A stretch of DNA of 64,000 nucleotides from Microbacterium elymi (GTDB lineage Bacteria > Actinomycetota > Actinomycetes > Actinomycetales > Microbacteriaceae). A model generated the notes under the pieces. The model saw only the letters and a list, made by a program, of their open reading frames with translations. It had not been told where the DNA came from and searched no databases. Below are positions 1 to 9,389 of the stretch, piece after piece. Location: positions 930,001 to 994,000 of the forward strand of contig NZ_CP091139.2 in the NCBI RefSeq assembly GCF_021582895.2, given 5' to 3'. Made by a program: the position numbers and the translations under genes. How positions within the stretch are numbered: position 1 is the first letter of the stretch; every line of letters starts with the position of its first letter.

Positions 1-811
1 GGGCGCGGCGCTCATCTTCGGCACCACGCGGCTGACGAACTTCGCGCACGCCGAGATGGTGACCTGGGGCGGGGTGATCGCGCTGATCGCCTCCACCTGG
101 TGGCATCTGCCCCTGTGGCTCGCCCTGGTCGTCACGGTGGTGGCCGGTGCCGGGCTCGGCTGGGGGATGGATGCCGGGCTGTGGAAGCCGCTGCGCCGCA
201 AGGGGCTGGGCACGGTGCAGCTGATGATCATCAGCATCGGCCTGTCCTTGGCGCTGCGGTACGCCTTCGAGTTCATCATCGGCGGCGGCACCCTGCAGCT
301 TCCCGGGTCGAGCCCCAAGCCGCTCCAGCTCGGACCGATCTCGCTGTCCTACATCGACATCGCGAGCATGGCGGTCAGCCTGGTGGCGACGCTGGGTGTG
401 GCGTTCTTCCTCACCCGGACGAGAATCGGCAAGGCGACGCGGGCGATCTCGGACAACCCGCAGCTGGCCGCCGCCTCCGGGATCAACGTGGACCGCGTCA
501 TCCGCATCGTCTGGTCGGTGGCGGGTCTGCTCGCCGCCGTGTCCGGCGTGCTGTGGGCGTACTACCGCCCCGGGGTGAAGTGGGACATGGGAGTCCAGAT
601 GCTCCTGCTGATCTTCACCGCGATGACCCTCGGCGGCCTGAACACGGCGCTCGGCGCGTTCGTGGGGGCGCTCATCGTCGGCATCGCCGTGGAGACCTCG
701 ACCCTGTGGATCCCCTCGGACCTGAAGTACGCGAGCGCGATGGTGGTCCTGATCGTGATCCTGCTGGTGCGACCACAGGGACTGCTCGGACGCAAGGAAA
801 GGCTCGGCTGA
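1..811 (+). CDS. livH: branched-chain amino acid ABC permease LivH (5' partial)
   Basis: Inner-membrane permease of a high-affinity branched-chain amino acid (or related amide/urea) importer. The gene enters the window already open: frame 2 reads through from base 2 (GAALIFGTTRLTNFAHAE), so the N-terminus lies outside. The protein is strongly hydrophobic with several membrane segments, and the stretch TNFAHAEMVTWGG plus the later DNPQLAAASGI segment (cytoplasmic loop contacting the ATPase) are typical of LivH. It ends in VRPQGLLGRKERLG, the usual LivH tail. livM starts one base after the stop, so the two are co-translated. No frameshift seen. Confidence 0.93.
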   Translation, partial: GAALIFGTTRLTNFAHAEMVTWGGVIALIASTWWHLPLWLALVVTVVAGAGLGWGMDAGLWKPLRRKGLGTVQLMIISIGLSLALRYAFEFIIGGGTLQLPGSSPKPLQLGPISLSYIDIASMAVSLVATLGVAFFLTRTRIGKATRAISDNPQLAAASGINVDRVIRIVWSVAGLLAAVSGVLWAYYRPGVKWDMGVQMLLLIFTAMTLGGLNTALGAFVGALIVGIAVETSTLWIPSDLKYASAMVVLIVILLVRPQGLLGRKERLG

Positions 812-812
812 C

Positions 813-1791
813 ATGGACTGGGGACAGATCTTCAGCAACACCGCGAGCTACCTGCTCAGCCCGGTGACGATCGCCTACGCGCTGGCGGCCACCGGCCTTG
901 CCGTCCACTTCGGGTACGGCGGCCTGCTGAACTTCGGCATGGCCGCGTTCATGGCCGTCGGCGCCTACGGCTACGCCATCTCGGTGCTCACCTTCAGCGC
1001 GCCGTGGTGGCTGGGAATGCTCATCGGTCTCGCCGCCGGGGCGCTGTTCGGCCTGCTGCTCGGCATCCCGACGCTGCGACTGCGCGTGGACTACCTCGCG
1101 ATCGCGACGATCGCATCCGCCGAGATCATCCGTCTGCTGTTCACGACGCAGCTGTTCAACAAGTGGACCGGCTCGGCCGAGGGACTGGCCAACTTCAACG
1201 CCGGATTCAACAGCGCCAACCCGTTCCCTCCGGGCCGCTACGGCTTCGGCCCGTGGACGTACACGGCCGCCCAGCTCTGGGTCGTGGTGTTCGGTCTCGC
1301 GCTGCTGGCCGTCTCCCTCCTGCTGGTGTGGTCCCTCGTGCGAAGCCCGTGGGGACGGGTCCTGAAGGGAATCCGCGAGGACGAAGACGCCGTCCGATCG
1401 CTGGGCAAGAACGTCTTCGCCTACAAGATGCAGGCGCTCGTGGTCGGCGGTGTGATCGGCGCGGCCGGCGGCATCGTGTTCGTCCTGCCCTCGGCCGTGG
1501 TCCCGGGCAGCTACACCACCTCGCTGACGTTCTTCCTCTGGGTGATCGTGCTCCTGGGCGGGGCGGCGACCGTCTTCGGACCCACCCTCGGCGCGGTGCT
1601 CTTCTGGGTCGTGCTCGCCTTCATGAACAACCTGCTCCCGGCGCTGGCCGCCGCAGGCTGGCTGCCCATGTCGACCAGCCAGGCCAGCGTCATCCAGTTC
1701 ATCCTCGTGGGCATCACGCTGATGCCTGCTCGTGATCTTCCGCCCGCAGGGCATCCTCGGAGACAAGAGGGAGATGACCTTTGTCAAATAG
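813..1791 (+). CDS. livM: branched-chain amino acid ABC permease LivM (one apparent frameshift)
   Basis: Second membrane subunit of the importer, about 325 aa once repaired. It starts at ATG 813 directly after livH and shows the LivM pattern: AVHFGYGGLLNFGMAAFMAVGAY near the N-terminus and RSPWGRVLKGIREDEDAVRSLG in the cytoplasmic loop. The frame breaks near 1715, where ATGCTGCTC appears as ATGCCTGCTC; removing one C restores a normal ending (ITLMLLVIFRPQGILGDKR) and a TAG stop at 1789-1791. The indel lies in a GCTGC motif like many others here, so it is treated as a sequencing error. livG overlaps the last codons. Confidence 0.9.
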
Positions 1792-2815
1792 CGAGCCAAG
1801 CAGCACGCCGAGTGGAGAGCCGACCGACGGTGCCTCTGCGCCGGCCCCCGGCACCCATCGCGCGAAGACGACCGGCCTCGCCCAGAGCGAGCCGGTTCCG
1901 GGTGTCGCCAAGGTCGACCCGATCCTGAAGATCGACGGCGTCACCCGCTCATTCGGGGGTCTGGTCGCCGTGGACGTCGACCACCTCGAGATCCCGCGGG
2001 GCGCGATCACCGCGCTCATCGGCCCGAACGGTGCCGGAAAGACGACGCTGTTCAACCTCCTGTGCGGGTTCGACCGGCCGAACGCCGGGGCATGGTCCTA
2101 CGAGGGCAGGAACCTCGCCGGGGTGCCCTCGTTCAAGGTCGCCCGCATGGGTCAGGTGCGCACGTTCCAGCTGACCAAATCGCTCTCCCTGCTCACGGTG
2201 CTGGAGAACATGAAGCTGGGGGCGCGGGACCAGACCGGCGAGCGATTCTGGCAGAGCCTGTTCCCGTTCCTGTGGCGTGCCCAGGAGCGGGAGATCGAGC
2301 AGAAGGCGCGGGAGCTGCTGGCCCGGTTCAAGCTCGATGAGAAGGAGAAGGACTTCGCCGCGTCGCTCTCCGGCGGGCAGCGCAAGCTGCTCGAGATGGC
2401 GCGTGCGCTGATGAGCGATCCGCAGCTCGTGCTCCTGGACGAGCCGATGGCCGGCGTGAACCCGGCCCTGACCCAGTCGCTGCTCGGGCACATCCTGGAT
2501 CTGAAGGACCGCGGGATGACCGTGCTGTTCGTCGAGCACGACATGCACATGGTGCGCCACATCGCCGACTGGGTCGTCGTCATGGCGGAGGGTCGGGTCG
2601 TCGCCGAGGGACCGCCCGACAGGGTGATGGAGGAGCAGGCGGTCATCGACGCCTACCTCGGCAGTCATCAGGACGTCGACCTGGGCGTGGTCACCGGCCG
2701 GATCTCGGGCGAGCTGAACACGTCCGCGATCGACCTGCTCGAAGAGATCGATCAGGAAGTGCAGAGGGAGACCGTCGACGAGGACGGGACCGACGGGAAG
2801 GGGCGGGACGCGTGA
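1781..2815 (+). CDS. livG: branched-chain amino acid ABC ATPase LivG
   Basis: Cytoplasmic ATP-binding subunit, 344 aa. Walker A is GPNGAGKTT, the signature is LSGGQRKLLEMARAL, Walker B is LVLLDEPMAGVNP and the switch histidine lies in LFVEHDMHM. A TTG start at 1781 is chosen because AGGGAG lies about 8 bases upstream and no in-frame ATG/GTG precedes the ATPase domain; it overlaps the end of livM. An unusual N-terminal extension of about 45 residues rich in S, P, T and E precedes the domain, and there is a roughly 45-residue acidic tail after the nucleotide-binding core. It pairs with LivF. Confidence 0.93.
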   Translation: MSNSEPSSTPSGEPTDGASAPAPGTHRAKTTGLAQSEPVPGVAKVDPILKIDGVTRSFGGLVAVDVDHLEIPRGAITALIGPNGAGKTTLFNLLCGFDRPNAGAWSYEGRNLAGVPSFKVARMGQVRTFQLTKSLSLLTVLENMKLGARDQTGERFWQSLFPFLWRAQEREIEQKARELLARFKLDEKEKDFAASLSGGQRKLLEMARALMSDPQLVLLDEPMAGVNPALTQSLLGHILDLKDRGMTVLFVEHDMHMVRHIADWVVVMAEGRVVAEGPPDRVMEEQAVIDAYLGSHQDVDLGVVTGRISGELNTSAIDLLEEIDQEVQRETVDEDGTDGKGRDA

Positions 2816-3549
2816 GTGAGAGCGGAGCTGTCGTCGAGGTGGACAACGTCACCGCCGGGTATCTGCCCGGCGTCGACATCCTGCACGGGGCGAGCCTGGT
2901 CGCTCAGAAGGGAGAGCTGGTCGGGATCATCGGCCCGAACGGCGCCGGCAAGTCGACCCTGCTGAAGGCGATCTTCGGGATGGTGCAGGTCCGGGGCGGC
3001 GATGTGCGGCTGCACGGCGAGAGCATCGTGGGGCTGAAAGCCGACAGGCTGGTCTCGCGCGGGGTGGCGTTCGTCCCGCAGACCAACAACGTGTTCCCCT
3101 CGCTGACCATCGCCGAGAACCTGCAGATGGGCCTCTTCCAGAATCCGAAGGCGTACGCCGAGCGGCTCGAGTTCGTCACCGGCATCTTCGCCGAACTCGG
3201 CGGCCGCCTGAACCAGCGTGCCGGCTCGCTCTCCGGCGGCGAGCGCCAGATGGTCGCCATGTGCCGGGCGCTGATGATGGACCCGTCTGTGCCGCTGCTG
3301 GACGAGCCCTCGGCTGGGCTGTCGCCGGTGCGGCAGGATGACGCGTTCATCCGCGTCTCGGACATCAACAAGGCCGGGGTCACCACGATCATGGTCGAGC
3401 AGAACGCGCGCCGCTGCCTGCAGATCTGCGACCGCGGCTACGTGCTGGATCAGGGCAAGGATGCCTACGAGGGCACCGGACGCGAACTGCTGAACGACCC
3501 GAAGGTGATCGGGCTGTACCTGGGCACGCTGGGCACCGAGGCGGCGTAG
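2812..3549 (+). CDS. livF: branched-chain amino acid ABC ATPase LivF
   Basis: Second ATPase of the importer, 245 aa. The GTG start overlaps the livG stop (GTGA), indicating translational coupling. Walker A GPNGAGKST, signature LSGGERQMVAMCRAL, Walker B region VPLLDEPSAGLSP and switch region IMVEQNARRCLQ are present. The Walker B segment reads SVPLLDEP where most homologs have a longer aliphatic run, and the D-loop following (SPVRQDDAF) is slightly atypical; the catalytic Glu is retained. It is the last gene of the + strand liv operon and is followed by a strong bidirectional hairpin. Confidence 0.92.
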   Translation: MSESGAVVEVDNVTAGYLPGVDILHGASLVAQKGELVGIIGPNGAGKSTLLKAIFGMVQVRGGDVRLHGESIVGLKADRLVSRGVAFVPQTNNVFPSLTIAENLQMGLFQNPKAYAERLEFVTGIFAELGGRLNQRAGSLSGGERQMVAMCRALMMDPSVPLLDEPSAGLSPVRQDDAFIRVSDINKAGVTTIMVEQNARRCLQICDRGYVLDQGKDAYEGTGRELLNDPKVIGLYLGTLGTEAA

Positions 3550-3582
3550 CCGGCTCCGTGTCACCGCTGCGGCATCCCCGCA

Positions 3583-3625
3583 CGGATGAGGGCCCCGGAC
3601 TCTGCGAGTCCGGGGCCCTCATCCG
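3583..3625. terminator. bidirectional terminator between livF and the binding-protein gene
   Basis: A near-perfect inverted repeat, stem GGATGAGGGCCCCGGACT with loop around CTGCGAG, sits between the convergent livF (+) and liv binding-protein gene (-). No strong T-run follows, as is common in high-GC actinobacteria. It likely stops transcription from both sides. Confidence 0.8.
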
Positions 3626-3636
3626 TCACCGGTGGA

Positions 3637-4907
3637 TCAGTTGGTCCGCTCCGGCGTGTTCTTCGCGTTGTACTTGTAGATGCCGATGACGGCGCCCTGC
3701 GGGTCGTTCTTGTCATCGAACTTGCTCATGCCGGAGTACCCGTGGTACGCGGGAACCTTCCCGGACTTGATGAGGTCCGCGCAGTCGGCGAACGAGGTGC
3801 ACTCGGTGCCGTTGCCGGAGCCGCCGGACACCTCCTGCATCTTCGCGCCCATGGCCGCGCCCTCGGTGGACTTCGCCTCCAGCGCCGACAGCGCCATCAG
3901 CACCGCGGCGTCGTAGGCCTCACCCGCGTAGGTGAAGTCGGCGATCTTCTTGTTGCCCTTGCCGGTCCAGTACGTGTCCAGGCGCTGGGTGAAGTCGTCG
4001 GCCAGGGCGGGTCCGGGCTTGGTGCCCTGCGCGCCCTCGAGCGAGACCGGGAACGAGCTCCCGTAGTCGGACAGGTTTCCGTCGACCATGTAGAAGTCCT
4101 TCGCCGGGATGCCGGCGTTGACCAGCAGCGGGCCGATGGTCTTGAACTGGTCGAACGTGATGATCGCGACCGAGTCGGGGTTGGCCGCCTTGATCGTGGC
4201 CACCTGGGCGTCGAACTGCGAGTCGCCGACGTTGAAGGACGCGTTGGCGACGACCTGGCCGCCGGACGCCTCGAACGTCTTCTTGATCGCCTGGTAGAGA
4301 CCGTTGCCGTAGGCGTCGTTCTGGAAGATCACGCCGAGCGACTTCTTCTTGTCCTGCGCGAGCAGGTTGCCCAGCACCTCGCCCTGCAGCAGGTCGCTGG
4401 GAGCCGTACGGAAGTACAGGTGGTCCTTGTTCGGCCAGTCCGTGAAGTCGGGCGACGTGTTCGACGCCGACACCGTCAGGATCCCCGCCGAGATGTTCCC
4501 GTCCAGGATGAGCTTGGTGACGCCGGATGCCGAGCCCCGACCATCGCGGTGATCCCCGCGCTGCGCAGCTTCGAGATCGACGTCTCGTAGGCCTTCGTGT
4601 CGGTGTCGCCCTCGTCGGCGGCCGTGTAGTCGATCGTGATGCCGGCCTTGGCGTCGTTGATCTCCTGCACCGCGAGCCCGACGCCTGCCTCCTGGGGAGG
4701 ACCGAGGAAGGCCAGTGATCCAGTCTCCGGCATCAGTGAACCGAGCTTGAGCGTGAGCTCGGTCGCCGGACCGCTGTTGCCGCCGCTCGTGTCACTCGGG
4801 TTGCTGGCGGGCGAGCCGCTGCACCCGGCCATCACGACGGCGACCGCGCCCGCAAGGGCGATCGCCGCGATCGCCTTGCCTCCGCGCAGGCCTTTCATTC
4901 CGTTCAT
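3637..4907 (-). CDS. branched-chain amino acid ABC substrate-binding lipoprotein (one apparent frameshift)
   Basis: Extracytoplasmic binding protein of the Leu/Ile/Val-binding (peripla_BP_6) family, about 423 aa when repaired. The N-terminus is a lipoprotein signal with lipobox VMAGC, followed by a Ser/Gly/Asn-rich linker, then LKLGSLMPETGSLAFLGPP typical of LivJ/LivK proteins. The frame is broken near 4531-4540; adding one G to the GGGG run gives MVGGSASGVTKL and joins both halves, so a homopolymer deletion is the likely cause. The gene is convergent to livHMGF instead of inside it; context assigns it to that transporter. Confidence 0.88.
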
Positions 4908-5029
4908 GGTGCTCCTTTGCTTGAACGTGGTCGTGCCACGCTGGGTGTTCTCACCTTATTGGCACCCGGGCTCGCTTGGCGGGAACCGACGTATCAGTGC
5001 GTTAACGATCGCGGCGCGACATCCGTCGT

Positions 5030-5972
5030 TCAGGCGATCTCAGCGACATCCGCCACGCCGCGTCGGCGACGCGCGTTCAGCACCGAGTCGACCGACAGCA
5101 CCACCAGTGCCACCCACACCAGGCTGAAGCCGACCCAGCGCTCGGGCGGCATGTCCTCGTGCAGGATGAACGCGCCGGTGAGGAACTGCAGGATCGGGGT
5201 GAGGAACTGCAGCAGACCGATCAGACTCAGCGGCGCCCGGCGCGCACCCGCGGCGAAGAAGAGCAGCGGAACGGCCGTCACGACCCCCGCCAGCGACAGC
5301 AGCACCGCATGCGCCGGCCCGGCAGAGCCCATGGTCAGCCCGCCGGTCACGCCGACCCAGACGAGCATCACGGCGGCCACCGGGGTGAGCCAGGCGGTCT
5401 CGAGGGTGAGTCCGGTGACCGCATCGACCGAGCCGCCCACCCGGTTCTTGGCCAGCCCGTAGGTGCCGAACGAGAACGCCAGGAGCAGGGCGATCCACGG
5501 CACCTGGCCGTACCCGACGACGATCACCACGACGGCGATCAGGGCGATGCCGATCGCCGCCCACTGCGCCGGGCGCAAGCCGCTCGTGCAGCACCAGCAC
5601 GCCCAGCAGCACCGTGACGATCGGGTTGATGAAGTAGCCCAGGCTCGCCTCGATCACGTGACCGCTGAGGGTGGCGACGAGGTAGGTCGTCCAGTTGACG
5701 AAGATCAGGACACCGGCCGCCGCCGTCCAGCCGAGCACCCGCGGCTGCCGCAGGACCGCCGCCAGCCGACCCCAGCCGCGCGTGACGGTGAGGGCGAGGG
5801 CGCAGAAGACGAGGGTCAGCAGCACCCGCCAGGCCACGACCTCCCACGGACTGGAGGGCAGGAGCGCGAGGAAGTACAGCGGGAACAGCCCCCACAGCAG
5901 GTACGCGAAGAACGCGTACACACCGCCGCGCACGGCGCCGTTCGGCTGCCGGCGGGTCTGCTGCGGTGTCAC
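5030..5972 (-). CDS. rarD: EamA/RarD-type drug-metabolite permease (one apparent frameshift)
   Basis: Ten-segment membrane transporter of the RarD branch of the EamA family, about 313 aa repaired. The start is GTG at 5972 (MTPQQTRRQPNGAVRGG), followed by a first helix FFAYLLWGLFPLYF, the RarD-typical WGLFPLYF motif; two EamA repeats follow (second repeat near FLTPILQFLTGAFILHED). The frame shifts at 5575-5580, where CGGCTGCG is read CGGCTTGCG; repair gives VLHERLRPAQWAAIGIALI. Substrate unknown; RarD was named from chloramphenicol-sensitivity work, but function is not shown here. Confidence 0.85.
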
Positions 5973-6005
5973 CGGTCCAGCCTAGGCTCGCGCGGCACCG
6001 GGGAA

Positions 6006-6044
6006 TGACGAGGGCCCGGATGCCGCAGCATCCGGGCCCTCGTC
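6006..6044 (-). terminator. terminator downstream of groES
   Basis: Perfect inverted repeat GACGAGGGCCCGGATGC with a four-base loop, immediately beyond the groES stop codon. It separates groES from rarD and shows that no groEL follows groES here. Confidence 0.8.
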
Positions 6045-6053
6045 GTGTCACGA

Positions 6054-6350
6054 CTAGCGGACGACGACCGCCAGCACGTCACGGGCCGACAGGACGAGGA
6101 ACTCGTCCGCGCCGAACTTGACCTCGGTCCCGCCGTACTTGCTGTAGAGCACGCGATCCCCGACGGCGACGTCGAGCGGAACGCGGTTGCCGTTGTCGTC
6201 GATGCGACCCGGACCCACGGCGACGACCTCGCCCTCCTGGGGCTTCTCCTTCGCGGTGTCGGGGATGACCAGACCGCTCGCGGTGGTCTGCTCGGCCTCG
6301 ACCTGCTTGATGACGATGCGGTCCTCGAGTGGCTTGATGGAAACCGACAC
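6054..6350 (-). CDS. groES: co-chaperonin GroES
   Basis: 10-kDa heptameric lid of the GroEL chaperonin, 98 aa, cytoplasmic. GTG start at 6350 ([16 protein letters not shown]); mobile-loop region [14 protein letters not shown] and the C-terminal RDVLAVV are all as expected. It is monocistronic: a terminator lies directly downstream and no groEL is in the window. Upstream sit a sigma-70-like promoter and two CIRCE operators, so HrcA repression and heat induction are expected. Confidence 0.97.
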   Translation of the reverse strand: MSVSIKPLEDRIVIKQVEAEQTTASGLVIPDTAKEKPQEGEVVAVGPGRIDDNGNRVPLDVAVGDRVLYSKYGGTEVKFGADEFLVLSARDVLAVVVR

Positions 6351-6399
6351 GGTCTACCTCTTCCTGTGTGTGAACTACCGAGTTGAGACTGAAGACTCG

Positions 6400-6426
6400 T
6401 TAGCACTCCAACCTGTCGAGTGCTGA
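6400..6426 (-). promoter_or_regulatory. CIRCE operator (proximal) of groES
   Basis: TTAGCACTC, a 9-base spacer, then GAGTGCTGA: the HrcA-binding CIRCE consensus (TTAGCACTC-N9-GAGTGCTAA) with one mismatch. It lies about 50 bases upstream of the groES start, downstream of the -10 box. Confidence 0.93.
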
Positions 6427-6430
6427 TCCC

Positions 6431-6459
6431 AGTTTAGGCATCAGTTGGCACTCACGCAA
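6431..6459 (-). promoter_or_regulatory. groES promoter (-35 TTGCGT, -10 TAAACT)
   Basis: On the minus strand TTGCGT (6454-6459) and TAAACT (6431-6436) are 17 bases apart. The -35 box lies in the spacer of the distal CIRCE and the -10 box lies between the two CIRCE elements, so both operators should block RNA polymerase. Confidence 0.7.
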
Positions 6460-6471
6460 CGCGAGTGCCAA
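6445..6471 (-). promoter_or_regulatory. CIRCE operator (distal) of groES
   Basis: TTGGCACTC, 9-base spacer ACGCAACGC, GAGTGCCAA: a perfect palindrome matching CIRCE at all but one position per arm. It overlaps the predicted -35 element. Tandem CIRCE sites are known upstream of actinobacterial chaperonin genes. Confidence 0.85.
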
Positions 6472-6498
6472 CCGATGACGTCCCCTTACCCTGGAGGG

Positions 6499-7688
6499 AT
6501 GGAGATGTCCGAGCTGACGGCGCTGCTCACGCCCGAGGGACTGCGCCTGCTGGACGAGCTCGGCCCGGTGGCCTCGACGGCGGATGCCGCCCGCGCGGTC
6601 TCGCGTCTGCGCAAGGCCGGGCACTCCCCGACCTGGTGTCGGCGGTGGTCGGCCAGGCGCATCTGCGGGCCAAGGGCGTCGCGAAGTTCGGCGACTTCGC
6701 CGCACGGATGCTGTTCACCCGCGCCGGGCTGGAGCAGGCCACCCGGCTCACGGTGGCCGCCCATCACGCACATCGGCTGCGGACCGCCGGCATCGGGCGG
6801 GTCGCCGACCTGGGCTGCGGCATCGGCGGCGACGCCCTGGCGTTCGCGGCGGCCGGGGTGACCGTGCAGGCGGTGGACGCCGACGAGGTCACCGCGGCGA
6901 TCGCCGCGTACAACCTGGCGCCGTTCGGCGCCGCGGTCACGGTCGCGCAGGGGGAGGCCGAGTCCACTGATCTCCAGGGTGCGGACGCGCTCTGGCTGGA
7001 CCCGGCCCGCCGCACCGCCGGCCACCGCGAGACGCACCGGGTGGCGGCGGAGGACTACTCCCCGTCCCTGGACTGGGCGTTCGCCACCGCCGAGCGGATC
7101 CCGACCGGCATCAAGCTGGGCCCGGGGCACGACCGCGACCGGCTGCCGGAGGCCGCCGAGACCCAGTGGGTGAGCGCCGACGGGTCGGTCGTCGAACTGG
7201 TCGTGTGGACCGGGCGCCTGGCCCGCGACGGCGTGCGCCGCTCAGCGCTCGTTCTCCGCGGCGAGCAGACCCACGAGCTGACCGCGTCGGCGGACGCCGA
7301 CGACGCTCCGGTGCGGGAGCTCGGCGCATTCCTGCACGAGCCGGACGGGGCCGTCATCCGTGCCCGCCTGATCGGCGACGTCGCCCGGCAGCTGGAGGGC
7401 GGGATGCTGGACGAGCGCATCGCGTACATCACCGGCGACGCGGCACTGACCAGCCCGTTCGTGCAGTCGTTCCGGGTGCGCGAGACGCTGGCCGCGACGC
7501 CGAAGGCGATCGACGCGGCGCTGCGGGCGCACGGGATCGGCACGCTGGAGATAAAGAAGCGCGGCGTCGACGTCGACCCGGCGGTCTTCCGCCGCCGCCT
7601 CACCCTGTCCGGCGAGGGATCGGCGACGCTGATCCTGACCCGGGTGGGCGACCGGCGGCTCGCGCTGCTCGCCGACCGCGTGGGCTGA
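6499..7688 (+). CDS. class I SAM-dependent methyltransferase, THUMP-like (one apparent frameshift)
   Basis: Predicted nucleic-acid or small-molecule methyltransferase of the actinobacterial THUMP-like family, about 396 aa repaired. ATG at 6499 has GGAGGG just upstream. The SAM-binding motif is VADLGCGIGGDALAFA, followed by AVDADEVTAA (motif II) and ADALWLDPARRT (the DPxR motif of this family). The frame breaks near 6626-6635: CACTCCCCGACC needs one more C to read HSPDLVSAVVGQAHL, a homopolymer deletion. Substrate unknown. It is divergent from groES and converges on the DUF4190 gene. Confidence 0.8.
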
Positions 7689-7690
7689 GG

Positions 7691-8311
7691 CTATTCGGCC
7701 AGGCCCGCTTGGCCCGCCGCCCACAGCAGCCATCCGCCGCTGTACAGCACCGAGAGGATGCCGAGGGCCAGCGCCCAGGCGGCGACGACCGTGCTGTCGC
7801 GCGGGCGGCGCAGCGAGATGATCGCGAGCACGATCGCCACCAGGCCCAGCGGGAACCCCCACCCGACGAAGAACGAGACGATCAGGGCGATGACGGCCAT
7901 CGTCAGGGCGCCGCCGGCGAGGCTGCGGGGAGCGGATGGCGAGGTGACCCACTGCGCCTCCGGCAACGGCTCCCCGTCCTCGGCGGGCCCGCTGTCGGTG
8001 GCGGGCACGTCCACCGGCGCGGTGGGCAGCCGCTGGAACCCGCCCTGGTGGGCGCCGGGCAGCGCCGTCGCGCCCGCGTCGGCGTCGACGTCCGGGGTCG
8101 GGGCGGTGGTCTCGACCGGCGTCACCGGCGGCTTCGACGTCTTCGATGTCTTGGGCGGCAGAGGCGGCTTCGGCGGCACGGAGTCCTCCGGACTGGACCT
8201 GTCCGGACTGGACCTGTCCGGCGTGGGCATCTCCGGCGTGGGCGCCGGGCGCCTCGGGTTGCGCCCCTTCGGGGATTCGGGCGGGGAGTCGGGCGTGCGC
8301 GACGCGGTCAT
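7691..8311 (-). CDS. DUF4190-type membrane protein with proline-rich N-terminus
   Basis: 206-aa protein with a long, disordered, Pro/Ser/Thr-rich N-terminal half (residues 1 to about 125) containing short repeats ([14 protein letters not shown]), then two membrane segments ([19 protein letters not shown] and [20 protein letters not shown]) separated by a loop with [10 protein letters not shown]. This is the layout of DUF4190 proteins. The ATG overlaps the tsaD stop (ATGA), so it is the last gene of the glmS-tsaD run. Function unknown; the proline tract may lie in the cytoplasm or cross the wall. Confidence 0.72.
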   Translation of the reverse strand: MTASRTPDSPPESPKGRNPRRPAPTPEMPTPDRSSPDRSSPEDSVPPKPPLPPKTSKTSKPPVTPVETTAPTPDVDADAGATALPGAHQGGFQRLPTAPVDVPATDSGPAEDGEPLPEAQWVTSPSAPRSLAGGALTMAVIALIVSFFVGWGFPLGLVAIVLAIISLRRPRDSTVVAAWALALGILSVLYSGGWLLWAAGQAGLAE

Positions 8312-9389
8312 GCGGCGGCTCCGGCATCCTGCGCCGCCACCTGGATCTCGGTGACCGGCAGCGTCGAATCGGCGCCGAACACGAGTGTGGACGGCTCGCG
8401 TCCGGACATGATCAGCTGTGCGGCCAGCGCCGCGATCATCGCGCCGTTGTCGGTGCACAGGCTCAGCGGCGGGATGCGGACGGTCACGCCGGCCGCCGCC
8501 GCGCGCGCGAGCGCGACCTCACGCAAGCCGACGGTTCGCGATCACTCCCCCGCCCAGCAGCGAGCCGCGGCACGCCGTGCCGGGCGCAGGCATCCAGTGC
8601 CTTCGTCACCAGGACGTCCACGACCGCCTCACGGAAGCTCGCGGCCACGTCGGCGACCGGCACCGTCTCGCCCGCCGCCTCGCGCTGCTCGATCCAGCGG
8701 GCGACGGCGGTCTTCAGCCCCGAGAACGAGAAGTCGTAGCGGTGCCGGTCCATGTCGGACGCGCGCGCGAGCCCCCGTGGGAACCGGATGGCCGCCGGGT
8801 CGCCGGATGCCGCGGCCCGATCGATCTCGGGCCCGCCCGGGTAGGGCAGCCCCAGGATGCGTGCGACCTTGTCGAACGCCTCGCCGGCCGCGTCATCCAT
8901 CGTCTCGCCCAGCAGCTCCACGTCGTCGGTCAGGTCGCGCACGAGCGGCAGCGACGTGTGCCCGCCCGAGACCAGCAGCGCGACGGTGGGGTAGTCCAGC
9001 GGGCCGGCGTCGGCGTCGAGGATGTCGGCGGCGATGTGGCCGACGAGGTGGTTCACGGCGTACAGCGGCTTGTCGAGGGCGACGGCGAGCGCCTTGGCCG
9101 CGCCGACGCCCACCATGAGCGCGCCGGCAAGGCCCGGACCGGACGTGACGGCCACCGCATCCAGGTCGGTCAGGGCGATGTCGGCCTCGGTCAGCGCCGC
9201 GTCGATCGTGGGCACGAGGGCCTCGAGGTGGGCGCGCGCCGCGACCTCGGGCACCACGCCGCCGTAGCGGGCGTGCAGCTCCATGCTGCTGGCGATGGTG
9301 TTGCTCAGCAGGGTGCGCCCGCGAACGATGCCGATCCCGGTCTCGTCGCAGCTGGTCTCGATGCCCAGCACCAGCGGCTCCCGGCTCAT
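8308..9389 (-). CDS. tsaD: tRNA N6-threonylcarbamoyladenosine synthase subunit TsaD (two apparent frameshifts)
   Basis: Catalytic ASKHA-fold subunit that transfers threonylcarbamoyl to A37 of ANN-decoding tRNAs, with TsaB and TsaE. About 359 aa repaired. Visible motifs: [10 protein letters not shown] at the N-terminus, [14 protein letters not shown], the metal site [17 protein letters not shown], and the C-terminal [11 protein letters not shown]. Two indels in GCTGC motifs disrupt the C-terminal fifth: near 8561-8563 and at 8523-8528; repairing both gives [23 protein letters not shown], a standard TsaD segment. The ATG overlaps the rimI stop. Essential in most bacteria, which argues for sequencing error over decay. 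Confidence 0.93.

Noticed and set aside
672..1799. Long minus-strand open frame opposite livH/livM, and similar long frames opposite rpsI, glmS and SulP genes
   Set aside because: High-GC third-position bias opens antisense frames; compositions are R/A/H/G-rich without domains.
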